A stretch of DNA of 64,000 bases from Dermabacter sp. (GCA_030538475.1 JAUNTX010000001.1:165484-229483), one strand, 5' to 3'; positions 16,587 through 25,650 are shown, counted from the first letter of the stretch. The notes: generated by a model not told the origin, from the letters alone. Numbers and translations are program-made.

Positions 16587-18173
16587 ATGACTCACCTGAC
16601 TCGACGCCAAGCACTCCACCTCGGCTCCGCCACGGCAGGCGGCGCCTTCGTTGCGGGCATCACCGCGCCCGCCTCAGCCGTCGGCCCCACACCCGATCTC
16701 CCTCCGAATCCCGAGACCCTGCCCGCGGCCCCCTCACCGAAGGTGCGCGAGTTTCGCGCCCTGTGGATCGCCTCCGTGGTCAACATCGACTACCCCTCCT
16801 CGCCCACGCTCAGCGCCGATGCGCTGCGCGAGGAGTTCCGAGCCTGGTTGGACCTCGCCGTAAGCCTCAACCTCAATGCGGTGATCTCGCAGGTCAGGCC
16901 CACGGCCGACGCCTTCTGGCCTTCCCCCATCGAGCCGTGGTCGCAGTACCTCACGGGCACGCAGGGCCGCGATCCCGGTTTCGACGTGCTCGCCTTCCAG
17001 ATCGAGGAGGCTCACAAGCGCAACCTGGAGTTCCACGCGTGGTTCAACCCCTACCGGGTGTCGATGAGCGAGAACCTGGACCACCTCGTGCCGAATCACC
17101 CCGCACGTACGCACGGGTGGACCTTCCCGTACGGCGGCAAGACCTACTACAACCCCGGTATTCCCGAGGTGCGGCGCCTGAGTGAGGACGCGATGCTGCA
17201 CGCGGTCGAGCACTACGACATCGACGCCGTGCACTTCGATGACTACTTCTATCCGTACCCGGTGGCGGGCGCGGACTATCCCGACCGCGCGACGTTCGAG
17301 CAGTACGGCGCGCCGGGGCAGAGCATTGAGGACTGGCGCCGCGAGAACATTTCCACGCTCGTGCGGGAGATGCACGAGCGCATCCGCGCCCTCAAGCCGT
17401 GGGTAAAGTTCGGGATCAGCCCGTTTGGGATCTGGCGCAACGCCTCTGCCGATCCGCTCGGCAGCGCCACCTCGGGCTCGCAAAGCTACGACATCATCGC
17501 GGCCGATACTCGCCGCTGGGTGAAGGAGCAGTGGCTGGACTACATCGCCCCGCAGATCTACTGGCAGATCGGCCTCGAGGTCGCGGACTACCAGGTGCTC
17601 GCCCCGTGGTGGGCCGACGTGGTGCGGGAGACCACCGTGTCCCTCTACATCGGCCAGGCCATGTATAAGCACACGTCCGGCGTCTTTTCCGACCCGAACG
17701 AACTGGCGCGGCACTTGGATTTGAACCGGGAGCATCCGGAGATTCAGGGCGATGCCTACTTCTCCGCCGTCTCGGTGCGCGGGGACGCGGACGGCGCGTT
17801 CACGCGCCTCGCCAAGCGCCACTACGCGCATCCGGCGATCATTCCCACGATGCCGCACCTGGGCGGCGAGGCTCCCGCCACCCCCACCGGGCTCGGGGTT
17901 CGTTCCACGGGGTCGGGAGCGCGCGTGCGCTTCAACCGACTGCCCCACTCGGGGGCCACGAGCTTCGCGATCTACCGGGTCTCGGGACCGCGCTTCGATC
18001 CCGCCGAACTGGCCTCGGGCACGGCGCTGCTGGCCACCGTGCGGGCCAACGAGAATGCCGTGCGGCAAGAGGTCACCGTCAGGGGCGTGAAGAAGGGCGA
18101 GTTCCTCGCGGTGAGCGCCCTGGATCGCCTGTGGAACGAATCTGCTCCATCGAAGCCGCGCCGCGTCTCCTAG
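16587..18173 (+). CDS. secreted glycosidase, DUF187/GHL10 family (DigH/YngK-like)
   Basis: A 528-residue protein with a twin-arginine signal (TRRQALHLGSA...TAPASA, cleavage near residue 32). The GHL10 catalytic domain spans about residues 50-400: REFRALWIASVVNIDYPS, NAVISQVRPTADAFWPS, EFHAWFNPYRVS, and IDAVHFDDYFYPYP with the family acidic pair. A C-terminal Ig/FN3-like domain follows (about 420-528). In E. coli the GHL10 protein DigH cleaves denuded peptidoglycan glycan strands. At the end of a MurNAc-salvage operon, a similar role releasing disaccharides outside the cell is a reasonable inference. GGAGAAA lies upstream of the ATG at 16587. Confidence 0.88.
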   Translation: MTHLTRRQALHLGSATAGGAFVAGITAPASAVGPTPDLPPNPETLPAAPSPKVREFRALWIASVVNIDYPSSPTLSADALREEFRAWLDLAVSLNLNAVISQVRPTADAFWPSPIEPWSQYLTGTQGRDPGFDVLAFQIEEAHKRNLEFHAWFNPYRVSMSENLDHLVPNHPARTHGWTFPYGGKTYYNPGIPEVRRLSEDAMLHAVEHYDIDAVHFDDYFYPYPVAGADYPDRATFEQYGAPGQSIEDWRRENISTLVREMHERIRALKPWVKFGISPFGIWRNASADPLGSATSGSQSYDIIAADTRRWVKEQWLDYIAPQIYWQIGLEVADYQVLAPWWADVVRETTVSLYIGQAMYKHTSGVFSDPNELARHLDLNREHPEIQGDAYFSAVSVRGDADGAFTRLAKRHYAHPAIIPTMPHLGGEAPATPTGLGVRSTGSGARVRFNRLPHSGATSFAIYRVSGPRFDPAELASGTALLATVRANENAVRQEVTVRGVKKGEFLAVSALDRLWNESAPSKPRRVS

Positions 18174-18209
18174 CGTCGCACCCCTCTGAGCGCATGTGCG
18201 CGGACGGGC

Positions 18210-18725
18210 TCAGGCGTGCTCGTAGCGCAGCGGGTAGTGCCAGATGCCCGCTTCGAGGAACTCCTCGCCCACGCACGCGAACCCCATCGATTCGTACCAC
18301 TGTTTGAGGTAGGACTGGCCGTGGATCTCGATGGGCTGGGTGGGCTCGAGCTCCCGGCAGATCTCGATCGCGGCGCGCATGGCCTCGCCGCCGAAACCGC
18401 CGTGGCGCGCGTCCTGGGCGGTCGCGAGGCGCCCGATCCGCATGAGGCCCTCTTCCCTCAGCACGCGGACCGTCGCGATGACTCGGGGGCCGCGGCTCCA
18501 CCACAGCGTGACGGTGCCGTCCTCGAGGTCGCGCTCGTCCAGTTCCCGCTCGCTCGTGACGCCCTGTTCCATCACGAAGACGTCTTGGCGCAGCACGCAC
18601 ATCGCATAGACACTCACCGGGTCCATGTGGCTCACGTGGGCGGCGCTCAGCTCCTCGCCGGTCGGGCGCGTGCTGAGGGTGCGGCGGGCATAGGGGGTCA
18701 CGGGGGTGGGGGTTGAGGGAGTCAT
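18210..18725 (-). CDS. elaA: GNAT acetyltransferase, ElaA family
   Basis: A 171-residue GNAT-fold protein. The ElaA pattern is visible in YAMCVLRQDVFVMEQGVTS near the N-terminus, VIATVRVLREEGLMRIGRLATAQDARHGGFGGEAM (acetyl-CoA loop) and YLKQWYESMGFACVGEEFLEAGIWH at the C-terminus. The substrate of ElaA proteins is not established. It is last in a leftward run with pip, nei2 and rpiB. TAGGGT lies 8 nt before the ATG, so it may also have its own leaderless promoter. Confidence 0.88.
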   Translation of the reverse strand: MTPSTPTPVTPYARRTLSTRPTGEELSAAHVSHMDPVSVYAMCVLRQDVFVMEQGVTSERELDERDLEDGTVTLWWSRGPRVIATVRVLREEGLMRIGRLATAQDARHGGFGGEAMRAAIEICRELEPTQPIEIHGQSYLKQWYESMGFACVGEEFLEAGIWHYPLRYEHA

Positions 18726-18733
18726 GGGGCAGT

Positions 18734-18739
18734 ACCCTA
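18734..18739 (-). promoter_or_regulatory. possible -10 element upstream of the ElaA-like gene
   Basis: TAGGGT on the minus strand ends 8 nt before the ATG at 18725, in the 11-bp gap after pip and partly over the end of pip. The spacing fits a leaderless or near-leaderless transcript but is less exact than at other genes. Confidence 0.3.
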
Positions 18740-19720
18740 CCCGTCCAGCAACGTGGCCATCGCCGCCTTCCACGCCGCGCTCATGTGCGGGCCGCCGTGC
18801 CCTTCCTCCTCGATGATGCTGAGCGTGCTCAGCGGGAGGGCCTGGTGCAGGCGCCACGCCGTCAGGGCGGGCCCGGACACGTCGCGTCGGCCGTGAATGA
18901 GGGCGGCGGGAAGATGCGCGAGGCGTGCCCGCACGGCCGGAAGGATCCCGTCCACATCCCCGTCGCGGGCCAGGCCTGATTCGACCGCGAAGCCGTGATG
19001 GGACCACGCGTGCGTCACCTGTCGCGCAAACGCGAGCCGAAACTCGGGCGTACCTTCGAGCGCGATGTTCGGGGCGCCGGGCGTGGCGCCGAGGCTCACG
19101 TGGGCCTGTTCCCACCGCATCCACTGATCGGCGGCTTCGTAGGCGCGCGCCGGATCGGGGTCGAGGACGGCGCGGGCATAGGCCTCGACGAGGCTCTCAC
19201 CGTCCTGCCAGCCTCGGGTGCGGGCGTAGCCGGAGAACTCCTCGAAAGCCTCGGGGTAGATCGCTCCCACGTCCTCGGTGATCCACTGCACTTCGCGCGG
19301 CGAGGTGGTGGTGACGGCCACGAGCACGAGGGCCCGCACCCGCTCGGGATGTGTGAGCGCGTAGTGCAGGGCCAGGGTGGAACCCCACGAGACTCCCTGC
19401 ACCACCCAGTCCTCGATGCCGAGGTGCTCGCGCACCGCCTCGATATCGGCCACCTGGCGCGCGGTCGTATACTCCTCCGGCGCGAACGCGGCGCTCGCGT
19501 GCGGCGTTGAGGCCCCCGCGCCGCGCTGCTGGAGACCAATGACCCGCCACCGCTCGAGGTCGGGAATGCGGAGATAGCCGCTGCCGAGCGTGCCGCCGGG
19601 CCCACCGTGCAAGAACAGCGCGGCGGGGCCATGGGTGGGGCCCGAGTCCTCGACGTGCAGGCGGTGTCCGTCGGGCCGCTCGATGCTCAGGGTGCGCTCC
19701 GGCACCGGGCGCGCGCTCAC
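18737..19720 (-). CDS. pip: prolyl iminopeptidase (alpha/beta hydrolase, S33)
   Basis: A 327-residue alpha/beta hydrolase with the prolyl iminopeptidase features: oxyanion motif HGGPGG (residues 38-43), QQRGAGAST, nucleophile Ser111 in GVSWGSTLAL, the acid in HGRRDVSGP and the catalytic His in EEEGHGG. The enzyme removes N-terminal proline from peptides in the cytoplasm. The GTG start at 19720 overlaps the stop of the DNA glycosylase gene (GTGA), so the two are coupled, although their functions are unrelated. Confidence 0.93.
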   Translation of the reverse strand: MSARPVPERTLSIERPDGHRLHVEDSGPTHGPAALFLHGGPGGTLGSGYLRIPDLERWRVIGLQQRGAGASTPHASAAFAPEEYTTARQVADIEAVREHLGIEDWVVQGVSWGSTLALHYALTHPERVRALVLVAVTTTSPREVQWITEDVGAIYPEAFEEFSGYARTRGWQDGESLVEAYARAVLDPDPARAYEAADQWMRWEQAHVSLGATPGAPNIALEGTPEFRLAFARQVTHAWSHHGFAVESGLARDGDVDGILPAVRARLAHLPAALIHGRRDVSGPALTAWRLHQALPLSTLSIIEEEGHGGPHMSAAWKAAMATLLDG

Positions 19721-20712
19721 GGGACCTCAGCCCAGGCCGACGCCGGGTGGGTGTCGATCCATCCCGCCCGGCGCACCCGCTTCTTCTGGCAGCCGGGGCA
19801 CCAGTAGAGCCCGCGGCCCGCCATGTCGGCATCGTGGATCACGGACTCGCACACGCGGCACGGGAAGCCTTGGCGGTGGTAGACGTAGAACGATTCCTCG
19901 CGCGGCACCACGGGTGAGCGGGCATCGCCGCGCTGGTAGGCGGGCACGTGGCGTTCGTTGAGCTCGTTGTGCCGCCCGCGATGCTCCACCTGCGTGGTGA
20001 CGATGCGGCCCGTGCGTTTGCCGTACTCCATGAGCGGCACGAGATCGCGCCACAGGTCGCGGATCAGTGGCTCGCTCAGGTCCTTGCCGGGTACGTACGG
20101 ATCGAGCCGGGCGCGAAACAGGAGCTCGGCGCGATAGATGTTGCCGATGCCCGCGGCCACGCGCTGATCCATGAGGAGCTGCCCGATGGCCTGGCGCGAC
20201 TTCTTGATGCGCCGCACGAACTCGTCCACATCCGCGTCAGCCCGCAGGGGGTCGGGGCCGAGCCGTGCGATCACCTCGTCGCGCTCGGCGGCGTCGATGA
20301 GGCGGCACTGGTTCGGGCCCGTCAGATCGGCGAGGCCGTGCTGGCCCTCCATCCGCAAGCGCACGTTGGGGCCGGGGATGGTGGCCGCCCACTCGCCCCC
20401 GTCGGCCTCCGCGCTTCGCCTGGGGGCGCCGATGGCCTTCACAGCAAGGAAGGTGGGATCGCCCGCGAAAGTCCACGAGCCGTACAGGCCCAGGTGGATG
20501 TGGATGAAGCGGCTCGCCTCGGCGTCGGGCGCGGGCGCGAACGGGAGGAACAGGTGTTTGCCCACCGCTTCGGGCTCCGTCAGCACCCAGCCGTCCACCT
20601 CAGCGGCCTCGGCCTCGAAGCGACCCTGCGGTGAGCCGAGGCGCACGCGGGAGCGCCCGAACGCCTCGCCCATGGCCTCGGCGAGGCGGTGAATAGTGTG
20701 GCCCTCAGGCAT
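19717..20712 (-). CDS. nei: DNA glycosylase/AP lyase, Fpg/Nei family (Nei2-like)
   Basis: A 331-residue base-excision-repair enzyme. The N-terminal MPEGHTIHRLA supplies the catalytic Pro and Glu. A helix-two-turn-helix is followed by a C-terminal zinc finger with four cysteines (CRVC...CPGC, residues about 283-310). MPEGHTIHRLA is typical of actinobacterial Nei2-type enzymes, which remove oxidised pyrimidines, rather than Fpg. It starts 11 nt after rpiB and overlaps pip. Confidence 0.93.
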   Translation of the reverse strand: MPEGHTIHRLAEAMGEAFGRSRVRLGSPQGRFEAEAAEVDGWVLTEPEAVGKHLFLPFAPAPDAEASRFIHIHLGLYGSWTFAGDPTFLAVKAIGAPRRSAEADGGEWAATIPGPNVRLRMEGQHGLADLTGPNQCRLIDAAERDEVIARLGPDPLRADADVDEFVRRIKKSRQAIGQLLMDQRVAAGIGNIYRAELLFRARLDPYVPGKDLSEPLIRDLWRDLVPLMEYGKRTGRIVTTQVEHRGRHNELNERHVPAYQRGDARSPVVPREESFYVYHRQGFPCRVCESVIHDADMAGRGLYWCPGCQKKRVRRAGWIDTHPASAWAEVP

Positions 20713-20723
20713 GCGCGCCTCCG

Positions 20724-21185
20724 TCAGGCGTCATAGCCGCCGGTGGCTTCGTAGCGGGCGATCAGGTCGATGCGGCGCTGGTGGCGCTCTTCGCCGGGGA
20801 ATGGCTCGGCGAGGAAGATGTCGATGAGATGGACCAGTTCGTCCTCGCTGTGCATCCGCGCCCCCACCGAAATGACGTTCGCGTTGTTGTGTTCGCGGGC
20901 CAGGCGCGCCGTCTCCTCGTTCCACACGAGCGCCGCGCGCACGCCCCGCACCTTGTTCGCGGCGATCTGTTCGCCGTTGCCGCTGCCGCCGATCACGATG
21001 CCGAGGCTCCCCGGATCGGCCACGACGGCCTCGCCGGTATCGGTGCAGAACTTCGGGTAGTCATCGAGGGGTTCGTAGGCGAAGGCGCCATGGTCGGTGA
21101 CGTCGTGGCCCTTCGCGGTGAACAGGGCCACGAGGCGGTTCTTGAGCTCGAATCCGGCATGGTCGGTGCCGATGTGGACGCGCAT
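20724..21185 (-). CDS. rpiB: ribose-5-phosphate isomerase B
   Basis: A 153-residue LacA/RpiB-family isomerase interconverting ribose-5-phosphate and ribulose-5-phosphate. It begins MRVHIGTDHAGFELK and has the GGSGNGEQIAANKVRGVRAAL active-site segment. As in the mycobacterial enzyme, the catalytic Cys of E. coli RpiB is replaced and the Glu of NGEQ is expected to act as base. A purine-rich GAAAGG precedes the ATG. Apparent operon with the DsbA-like gene upstream and nei downstream. Confidence 0.95.
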   Translation of the reverse strand: MRVHIGTDHAGFELKNRLVALFTAKGHDVTDHGAFAYEPLDDYPKFCTDTGEAVVADPGSLGIVIGGSGNGEQIAANKVRGVRAALVWNEETARLAREHNNANVISVGARMHSEDELVHLIDIFLAEPFPGEERHQRRIDLIARYEATGGYDA

Positions 21186-21232
21186 GGGGGCGGGCCTTTC
21201 TGCAGGGGGTCTCGGGGAGGCCGGGCGGGACG

Positions 21233-21844
21233 TCAGGAAAAGTCGACGGCGGAGGTCCGCGCGCGCTTCAGTTCAAAGAAGCCGTCCACGCTCGCGAGGG
21301 CCTCGAGGCCATCCAGCAGGCGCCCGGCGTCCTCGCCGCGGGGCGCGGGGGTGATGACGGGCCCGAAGTAAGCGAGACCCTCGCCGAACGAAATCACCGG
21401 GGTGCCCACCTCGGAGCCCACCATGTCTTCCACCAGGGCCTGCTCGGCGCGGATCGCCGGATCCAGCGCGGCATCGTCCCACGCGCGAATGAGGCTGGCA
21501 TCGAGCCCGGCCTCCGCGAGCGCTTCGACCGCCACGGCGTGCGCGTCATCGCGGCGATCCTCCACATGAAAGCGGGTGCCCCACGCGGTGTAGAACGCGG
21601 CGAAGGCCTCCTGGCTTTCCCGCTCCTGGATGGCGAGGGCAAGCCGTGCGGGCTTCCACGCCTGCACCATCGCCTCGGCGTACCCGGGGTCCAGATCGCG
21701 CCCCTCGTTGAGGGCGGCGAGCGACATGAGCGAGAAGCGCGCGGAGGTGCCCGGGCGCACCTCGCACGCGGATAGGAGCCAGCGGCTCGTGATCCAGGCG
21801 AAGGGGCAGACGGGATCGATGAACAACTGAACGGTGCGCGCCAT
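21233..21844 (-). CDS. DsbA/FrnE-like thioredoxin-fold protein
   Basis: A 203-residue actinobacterial DsbA-family protein. The N-terminal active-site segment FIDPVCPFAWITSRW has a single Cys (CPFA), where mycothiol-linked relatives such as Rv2466c have CPWC. It has no resolving Cys and could work only by a monothiol mechanism or as a transferase. VGTPVISFGEGLAYFGPVI near the C-terminus carries the cis-Pro. There is no signal peptide, so it is cytoplasmic. GAGGAGA precedes the ATG. It is first gene of a leftward run with rpiB. Confidence 0.85.
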   Translation of the reverse strand: MARTVQLFIDPVCPFAWITSRWLLSACEVRPGTSARFSLMSLAALNEGRDLDPGYAEAMVQAWKPARLALAIQERESQEAFAAFYTAWGTRFHVEDRRDDAHAVAVEALAEAGLDASLIRAWDDAALDPAIRAEQALVEDMVGSEVGTPVISFGEGLAYFGPVITPAPRGEDAGRLLDGLEALASVDGFFELKRARTSAVDFS

Positions 21845-21979
21845 GGGTGGCTGTCTCCTCTGGTTTTGCTGCGGCGCCGCACGGCGCCGTCTCACAGTCT
21901 CCCATTGTGTCAGAACACACCTTCGATCGTCGCGAAAAGAAATTGCCCATTGACCACCCCTCAGCGTTGACTGGATCAC

Positions 21980-23812
21980 GTGTCCGATTCGACCTCTGAA
22001 CTCCCCTCCGCGGGCGCCGACGCTTCCTCCGCTTCCTCGCCGTCCTCGGCAGGCCGGAAGAAGCCTCGGCGCTCCACCCTCCACCCCTCCGAACAGCACC
22101 TGAGCCGCAAAGAGCTGCGCGAGCGCTCGATCCTCGGCATCCTCGTGCGTCGGCACACGGGCACGCTCAGCTGGCTCATGGTGCTGAGCATCCTCAGCGA
22201 GTTCATTCACATGGCGGTGCCGATTGCGCTCGGCGTCATCATTGACCGGGGCATCCTCGAAGGCGATCTTCGCTTCACGGTGATCGCGATCCTCGTCGTC
22301 ATCGCCGTTCGGCTCCTGGCCGTGGGAGCGTGGGCGCTCTCCTTCTACCGCACGATGGAGATTCGCATGAGCGAGCAGCACAAGCTGCGGATGGCGCTCA
22401 CGGCGGCAGTTCTGGACCCGACCTCGCGCCCCATCGAGCGCCCGGCCGGCGAAGTGCTGTCGATTTCGACCTCCGACGCGGACCGCGCCCCGGACGTGTT
22501 CGACATGCTCCTGTGGGCCGTCCCCGCGGGCCTCGCCGTGCTCGGCGCGGGCGTGTGGCTGTGGTGGGTCAACCCGTGGATTGGCCTCGCCGTGTTCGTG
22601 GGCCTCGGCGCCCAGGTCGTGGTCCTGCGCGTCATCGCGCCGATCCTGTCGCAGAAGTACGACGCCCAGCAGTCGGGGGCGGCGGATGCCGCGGCCACGG
22701 CCACGGACCTCGTGCACGGCCTTCGCGTGCTGCAGGGGCTCGGCGTGCAGACCCGCGCCCGAGCGATGTACCGGACCCGCTCCCGCGCGGCCCTCGGCTC
22801 CGCCCTCATCAACGCCCGCTACTCGGGCCTCTCGAACGGCCTGCTCACCTTCGTCTCGACCCTCATGATCGCCGCCGTGACCCTCGTGGCGGCCTCCCTC
22901 ACGCTCGAGGGCGCCATCGGGCTCGGCGTCCTCATCTCGGTCGTGGGCCTCGTGCGCAACATGTCCGGGATGATGGAAGGGCTCTCCGGCGTTCCCGTGT
23001 GGTTCGCCTCGTTCTCCACGTCCGCGCGCCGCATCCGGCACCTGCTGAGCGAACTGGGCCGCTCGCTGAACGATCCGAGCATCGTCGCGGCCATCGCCGC
23101 AAGCCCCGTCGGCCCCGAGTCTCGCGCCGCTCACTCCCCCGCTACCGCCACAACGCCAGGCGCGGTACGGACCCGTCGGCCCGGCGTTGAGGCGATCTCT
23201 CCCGCACTCGTGGGTGAGGTCCGGGCGGGCCAGGTGCTCGCCGTGGTTCCTGCCCGCGCGACCGACGCCACCCTCACCCTCGGCGCTCTCGAAGCGCTCG
23301 ACCTCGAGCGCTCGCAGGTGCTCTTCGAGCCGCACGCCGTGGACCTCTTCGATGGGACCCTGCGCGAGCAGCTCGGCACGAAGGCCCCCACGCCCGCCCC
23401 GGGTGACGGCGATCGCTGGGCCCACGCCGCCCTGCACGCCGCGGGGGCCGACGACCTGCTGCGGATCCTGCCCGACGGCATGGACACGCGCATCCAGGAC
23501 CGCGGCGCGAACCTGTCCGGTGGGCAGCGGCAGCGGCTCGCCCTCGCGCGAGCCGTCGCCTCCGACACGCCCGTGCTCGTGCTGCACGACCCCACGACCG
23601 CGGTGGACGCCGTGACCGAACAGCACATTGCCGAGGCTCTCGTGGCGGCGCGCTCGCTCGAGGATCGCATCACGATCATCCTCACGAAGGCACCCGCCCT
23701 GCTGAACGCCGTTGAGGACGTGGTGTTTGTAGCCGACGGCGAGGTGGCCGGCCGCGGCCGCCACCAGGACCTCATGACCAATCCCGACTACGCCGAGGTG
23801 GTGCAGCGATGA
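21980..23812 (+). CDS. ABC exporter half-transporter with degenerate nucleotide site (no Walker A)
   Basis: A 610-residue protein: disordered N-terminus (1-55), six-helix exporter membrane domain (about 60-340) and an ATPase domain (about 395-610). The ATPase domain keeps a perfect signature LSGGQRQR near residue 510, but the P-loop position reads VRAGQVLAVVPARATDATL, with no GxxGxGKST. Walker B is VLVLHDP instead of LDE, and no switch His is seen. It cannot bind ATP normally in cis. The next gene overlaps by 4 bp and encodes a partner with the complementary defect, so they should form a heterodimer with one competent site. The substrate is unknown. Confidence 0.9.
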   Translation: MSDSTSELPSAGADASSASSPSSAGRKKPRRSTLHPSEQHLSRKELRERSILGILVRRHTGTLSWLMVLSILSEFIHMAVPIALGVIIDRGILEGDLRFTVIAILVVIAVRLLAVGAWALSFYRTMEIRMSEQHKLRMALTAAVLDPTSRPIERPAGEVLSISTSDADRAPDVFDMLLWAVPAGLAVLGAGVWLWWVNPWIGLAVFVGLGAQVVVLRVIAPILSQKYDAQQSGAADAAATATDLVHGLRVLQGLGVQTRARAMYRTRSRAALGSALINARYSGLSNGLLTFVSTLMIAAVTLVAASLTLEGAIGLGVLISVVGLVRNMSGMMEGLSGVPVWFASFSTSARRIRHLLSELGRSLNDPSIVAAIAASPVGPESRAAHSPATATTPGAVRTRRPGVEAISPALVGEVRAGQVLAVVPARATDATLTLGALEALDLERSQVLFEPHAVDLFDGTLREQLGTKAPTPAPGDGDRWAHAALHAAGADDLLRILPDGMDTRIQDRGANLSGGQRQRLALARAVASDTPVLVLHDPTTAVDAVTEQHIAEALVAARSLEDRITIILTKAPALLNAVEDVVFVADGEVAGRGRHQDLMTNPDYAEVVQR

Positions 23813-25650
23813 GCGCGGACTTCACGCAGAACGTCACGAGCGCCGCGGAACGCGACCTCGTGGACTCGATGGAGGTCGAGGCCGATATCAGTCGGCAGCT
23901 GTCGCGCCACGCGGAGCTGCTGCCGATTGCGACCTTCGGCGAGACCGCCCGATTTGTGGCGAGGCGCCTGAGGCAATTCCGCGGCCTCACGGCGATGATG
24001 CTGCTGAGCACGATCACGGCGTCGATTGCGCTCGCCGCCCTGCCGTGGCTCATCGGCGTCTCGGTCGATGTGGTCAAGGACAACCGCGGCATGGAGGCGC
24101 TGTGGTGGCTCGCGGGGGCGATGGTGCTGACCGGCACGATCCAGGCGATCTTCGCGGCGATCAGCCGCGCCCAGATTTCGGGGCTCGGGCAGCGCGTGCT
24201 CGCGGGGATGCGCGAGGACGTGATCGACCGCGCCCTCGACCTTCCCGCGCAGACCATGGAGCGCGCGGGGATCGGCGATGCGCTCTCGCGCGTGGCCGAC
24301 GATGTCGATGTGACCGCCCGCGCGGTGAACAACATCGTGCCCTACCTCATCACGATCATCTTCCAGATCGTCGTGACGATGACGGCGCTCGTGTTCATCA
24401 GCCCGTGGCTGCTCATCATCGTCGTGGCCATCGCGCCGATGTACGCGTGGGGCATGCGCTGGTACCTGCCGCGCACGAACCGGATCTATCGCGTGGAGCG
24501 GATCGCGAAGGGCGCCCGCGCCCAGGGCCTGCTCGCCGCGATCAACGGCATCCCCACGGTGCACGCCTACGGGATCGAGGAACGCGAGACGCGCCACGTG
24601 GGCTCGCTCAGCGCGGCCGCGTACACGCTCGTCATGCGGATCATCGGCCTCGTGGTGAAGCTCGTGTTGCTCATGCAGATCCCGGAAGCGATCGCGCTGC
24701 TGCTGGTCGTGCTCATCGGTTTCTTCACCGTCCAGGCCGGGGTGCTGCCCATCGGCATCGTGGCGGCCGCGAGCATGTATATCGTGGCGCTGTTCTGGCC
24801 GCTGCAATCCCTCATCTTCTCGCTCGACGATGTGCAGTCGGCCGCGGCGAGCCTCACGCGCATGGTCGGGGTCATCACCTCGATTAATCCGGCCACCTCG
24901 CACGGCACGGACCGGCCGGACGGCGGTGCGCTCAGCATCCAGGGCGTCTCGCACTCCTACGGCGAGGGCGCGCGCGTGGTCCTGCACCCGATTGACCTCG
25001 AGGTGGCCGAGGGCGAAACCATCGCGCTCGTGGGCGCCTCGGGCGCGGGCAAGTCCACGCTCGCCTCGATCATGGCGGGCACGCTCACCCCGAGGCACGG
25101 GCGCGTGCTCCACGGCGGCGCGGACCTCACCACCGCGCATATCGAGTCGGTGCGCAAGCACGCCTCCATCGTGTCCCAGGACGTGCACGTGTTCCATGGA
25201 ACGCTGCGCCAGGATCTCCAGCTCACGCGCCCCGGCGCAAGCGATCCCGAGCTGTGGGAGGCGCTCGATGCCGTGGGTGCCGAGGAGTGGGCGCGCCTGC
25301 TACCGAAGGGGCTCGACACCGAGGTAGGCGAGAAAGGTGCGCGGCTCACGGCCGAACAGGGCCAGCAGATCGCGCTCGCGCGCATCCTCTTGCAGGATCC
25401 CGCGATCCTCATCATGGACGAGGCCACGGCCGACGAGGGCAGTTCGGGGGCCAGGGTGCTCGAGCGCGCGGCGCTGCGGGTGGCCGAGGGCCGCACCACG
25501 GTGATCGTGGCGCACCGGCTCAGCCAGGCGCGCGTGGCCGACAGGATCCTGGTGATGGACGACGGCCGGGTCGTGGAATCGGGCTCGCACGAGGAGCTCG
25601 TGGCGCTCGGCGGCGTGTATGCACGGCTGTGGGAAGCCTGGTCGCGCTAA
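23809..25650 (+). CDS. ABC exporter half-transporter with intact Walker A/B and degenerate signature
   Basis: A 613-residue six-helix exporter subunit. The ATPase domain has an intact Walker A GASGAGKST (near residue 408), Walker B ILIMDEATADEG and switch His VIVAHRLSQA, but the signature is LTAEQGQQ instead of LSGGQ. Paired with the preceding protein (intact LSGGQ, no Walker A), the only canonical ATP site would be formed by this protein's Walker motifs and the partner's signature. ATGA overlap gives 1:1 translation. Drug, lipid or siderophore export are all possible. Confidence 0.92.
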   Translation: MSADFTQNVTSAAERDLVDSMEVEADISRQLSRHAELLPIATFGETARFVARRLRQFRGLTAMMLLSTITASIALAALPWLIGVSVDVVKDNRGMEALWWLAGAMVLTGTIQAIFAAISRAQISGLGQRVLAGMREDVIDRALDLPAQTMERAGIGDALSRVADDVDVTARAVNNIVPYLITIIFQIVVTMTALVFISPWLLIIVVAIAPMYAWGMRWYLPRTNRIYRVERIAKGARAQGLLAAINGIPTVHAYGIEERETRHVGSLSAAAYTLVMRIIGLVVKLVLLMQIPEAIALLLVVLIGFFTVQAGVLPIGIVAAASMYIVALFWPLQSLIFSLDDVQSAAASLTRMVGVITSINPATSHGTDRPDGGALSIQGVSHSYGEGARVVLHPIDLEVAEGETIALVGASGAGKSTLASIMAGTLTPRHGRVLHGGADLTTAHIESVRKHASIVSQDVHVFHGTLRQDLQLTRPGASDPELWEALDAVGAEEWARLLPKGLDTEVGEKGARLTAEQGQQIALARILLQDPAILIMDEATADEGSSGARVLERAALRVAEGRTTVIVAHRLSQARVADRILVMDDGRVVESGSHEELVALGGVYARLWEAWSR

